64,000 nt of DNA from Serripes groenlandicus (Eukaryota; Mollusca; Bivalvia; Cardiida; Cardiidae). A program made the translations under genes and the position numbers. Position 1 is the first letter of the stretch; every line of letters starts with the position of its first letter. Below, in pieces: positions 63,011 through 64,000 of this stretch. A model generated the notes under the pieces. The model saw only the letters and a program-made list of their open reading frames with translations. It searched no databases and had not been told where the DNA came from. The DNA lies in NCBI GenBank assembly GCA_031761405.1, contig JASEVX010000001.1, positions 48,221,102 through 48,285,101 on the forward strand, given 5' to 3'.

Positions 63011-63082
63011 GCCGGAACCCGGGATCGAACCAGGGACCTTTAGATCTTCAGTCTAACGCTCTCCCAACTGAGCTATTCCGGC
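63011..63082 (-). tRNA. tRNA-Phe (anticodon GAA), copy 2
   Basis: Identical over all 72 nt to the copy at 62174-62245, with the same strand, stems and GAA anticodon. The two genes are 837 bp apart. They share about 25 bp of 3' trailer (GTCAGAGTCGGTTTCTGGCG and on) followed by an A/T stretch that gives a T-run terminator near 62971-62977. The remaining spacer is weakly similar or unrelated, so this is a dispersed tandem repeat of the transcription unit rather than a fresh large duplication. It may be the edge of a longer tRNA-Phe cluster continuing past the window. Confidence 0.95.
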
Positions 63083-64000
63083 TGACAAAGAGATAGGTTT
63101 ACAAATAACATTTTGTTAAAGGTCTGAATTCACTTAACACTTAACTCCGAAAATAAACATTAAAGGGTAAATTTAAGTCACTATCAAATAATTTCAAGTT
63201 CAATTTAAATTATCTTGTTGGATAACAACTTTATTGATTTACAGTTATAGACGTAATTTATTATGTCCGTGAGCCAAGGGTGACTTTCGACGACTCTGAC
63301 ACTTTTTTACCTGATTCTGCGCTTTGCTATAAAGTATGTACAAGTATACATTTGATCTAAATGAAATTTTGTATTTTGTTTAAGATGCCTGATGGGATGT
63401 GGGATAACTGACTTTTTTTTTTTAAATTTAATTGGGAAAACCCCATAAAACGTATAAAAAAGTTATCAAAGACTTAAATGAAGAGTTAAGATACATAAAC
63501 AGTCAAACTGTATTTATTTAAGTAAATAAAACGATTAATCTACATTCGTTTCCTCTTTTTCCCGTTTTGCTGTGAAACACGTGGTTCATAAATTACGGGA
63601 AGCAACTCTAAGTGGAATGGATAAATTACCCTACAGCCCAAGTCGCTGTCATCCATAAAATAATACAAACTGAATTTCATAAATCAACATTGATTAATAT
63701 TTTCATTGCATTTTTATGGTCATGTCAATATAATGAACTTATACCAATATAATTATTATAGTAATTAATCTTTTAATTCCGGTTAAATTTCATTTGTATC
63801 CATTCCAAAATGGACCACATAGATCTATGCGCTATTTATTTCACATTGTTTTAAAACGTGTTTGCGAATCTCTGTAGACTCAGATAATCCTCTACCTATC
63901 CTCTATCGATTGAAACGAAAGGCTATATTAAAAAAAATCTGAAGATTAGGCAACATTAAACAAGAGGATTATGGGTTGACCTTTTACAAGATGTGCCATT
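63083..64000. other. no feature recognised
   Basis: About 900 bp of AT-rich DNA 5' of tRNA-Phe copy 2 on its strand. No third tRNA gene before the window ends. Confidence 0.5.

Overview
This window looks like intergenic or intronic DNA from an animal, most likely a bivalve mollusc. It is AT-rich. I see no convincing protein-coding exon, no operon structure and no bacterial signals. It is packed with short non-autonomous transposable elements, tRNA-derived SINEs, satellites and microsatellites. The bivalve guess rests on repeat styles I recall from bivalve genomes: palindromic MITEs with TGAGCCGTTCCACGAG ends, SINEs whose tails read like ATATGACTGAAA...GGCGTTAAAC, and repeats with GTCCGTCCGTCCG and TGACCTTGACCTTTGACC blocks. 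I ran no database search, so the species is not determined.

The main component is a set of short elements bounded by TTAA, here called families A, B and C. Their ends read TTAACCCTTTCCC...GGGAAAGGGTTAA, with an inverted subterminal motif CTGCAGCAGACG and a central hairpin of the type TTGCTC...GAGCAA. Family A has ten near-full-length copies of about 205-231 bp that are very alike. Family B is older and much more diverged, with several dozen copies and fragments from base 274 to base 62812. Family C is seen once (44494-44707). A different element, F (22803-23050), carries almost the same hairpin core.

Other mobile DNA: MITE families D and E (7334-7837, 9500-9738, 19229-19572, 25619-25872, 48549-48832, 50731-51063, 54096-54348); two tRNA-derived SINE families, S1 and S2, some with clean target-site duplications; two 1.6-1.7 kb Helentron-like elements G in opposite orientation (14549-16122 plus, 20533-22219 minus); a nested 0.7 kb element H inside the second G; a hairpin-ended relative (43955-44442); a 353 bp foldback palindrome (36951-37303); and the decayed C-terminal end of a LINE reverse transcriptase (29550-29830).

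Tandem arrays: a 28-bp satellite (12230-13305), a 45-bp unit (29223-29440), a 25-bp unit grown from the family B end motif (32036-32745), a 29-bp unit (40481-40830), a 26-bp unit (41936-42388), a 35-bp unit (57195-57334), (CAA)n at 47187-47297 and a long (GA)n plus poly-G tract at 52833-53316. Many long open frames in the window are artefacts of these arrays.

The clearest genes are two identical tRNA-Phe(GAA) genes on the minus strand (62174-62245 and 63011-63082), 837 bp apart with a conserved trailer. Nested insertions give a relative history: A and F inserted into B, A into a SINE, G1 into B, and H into G2.
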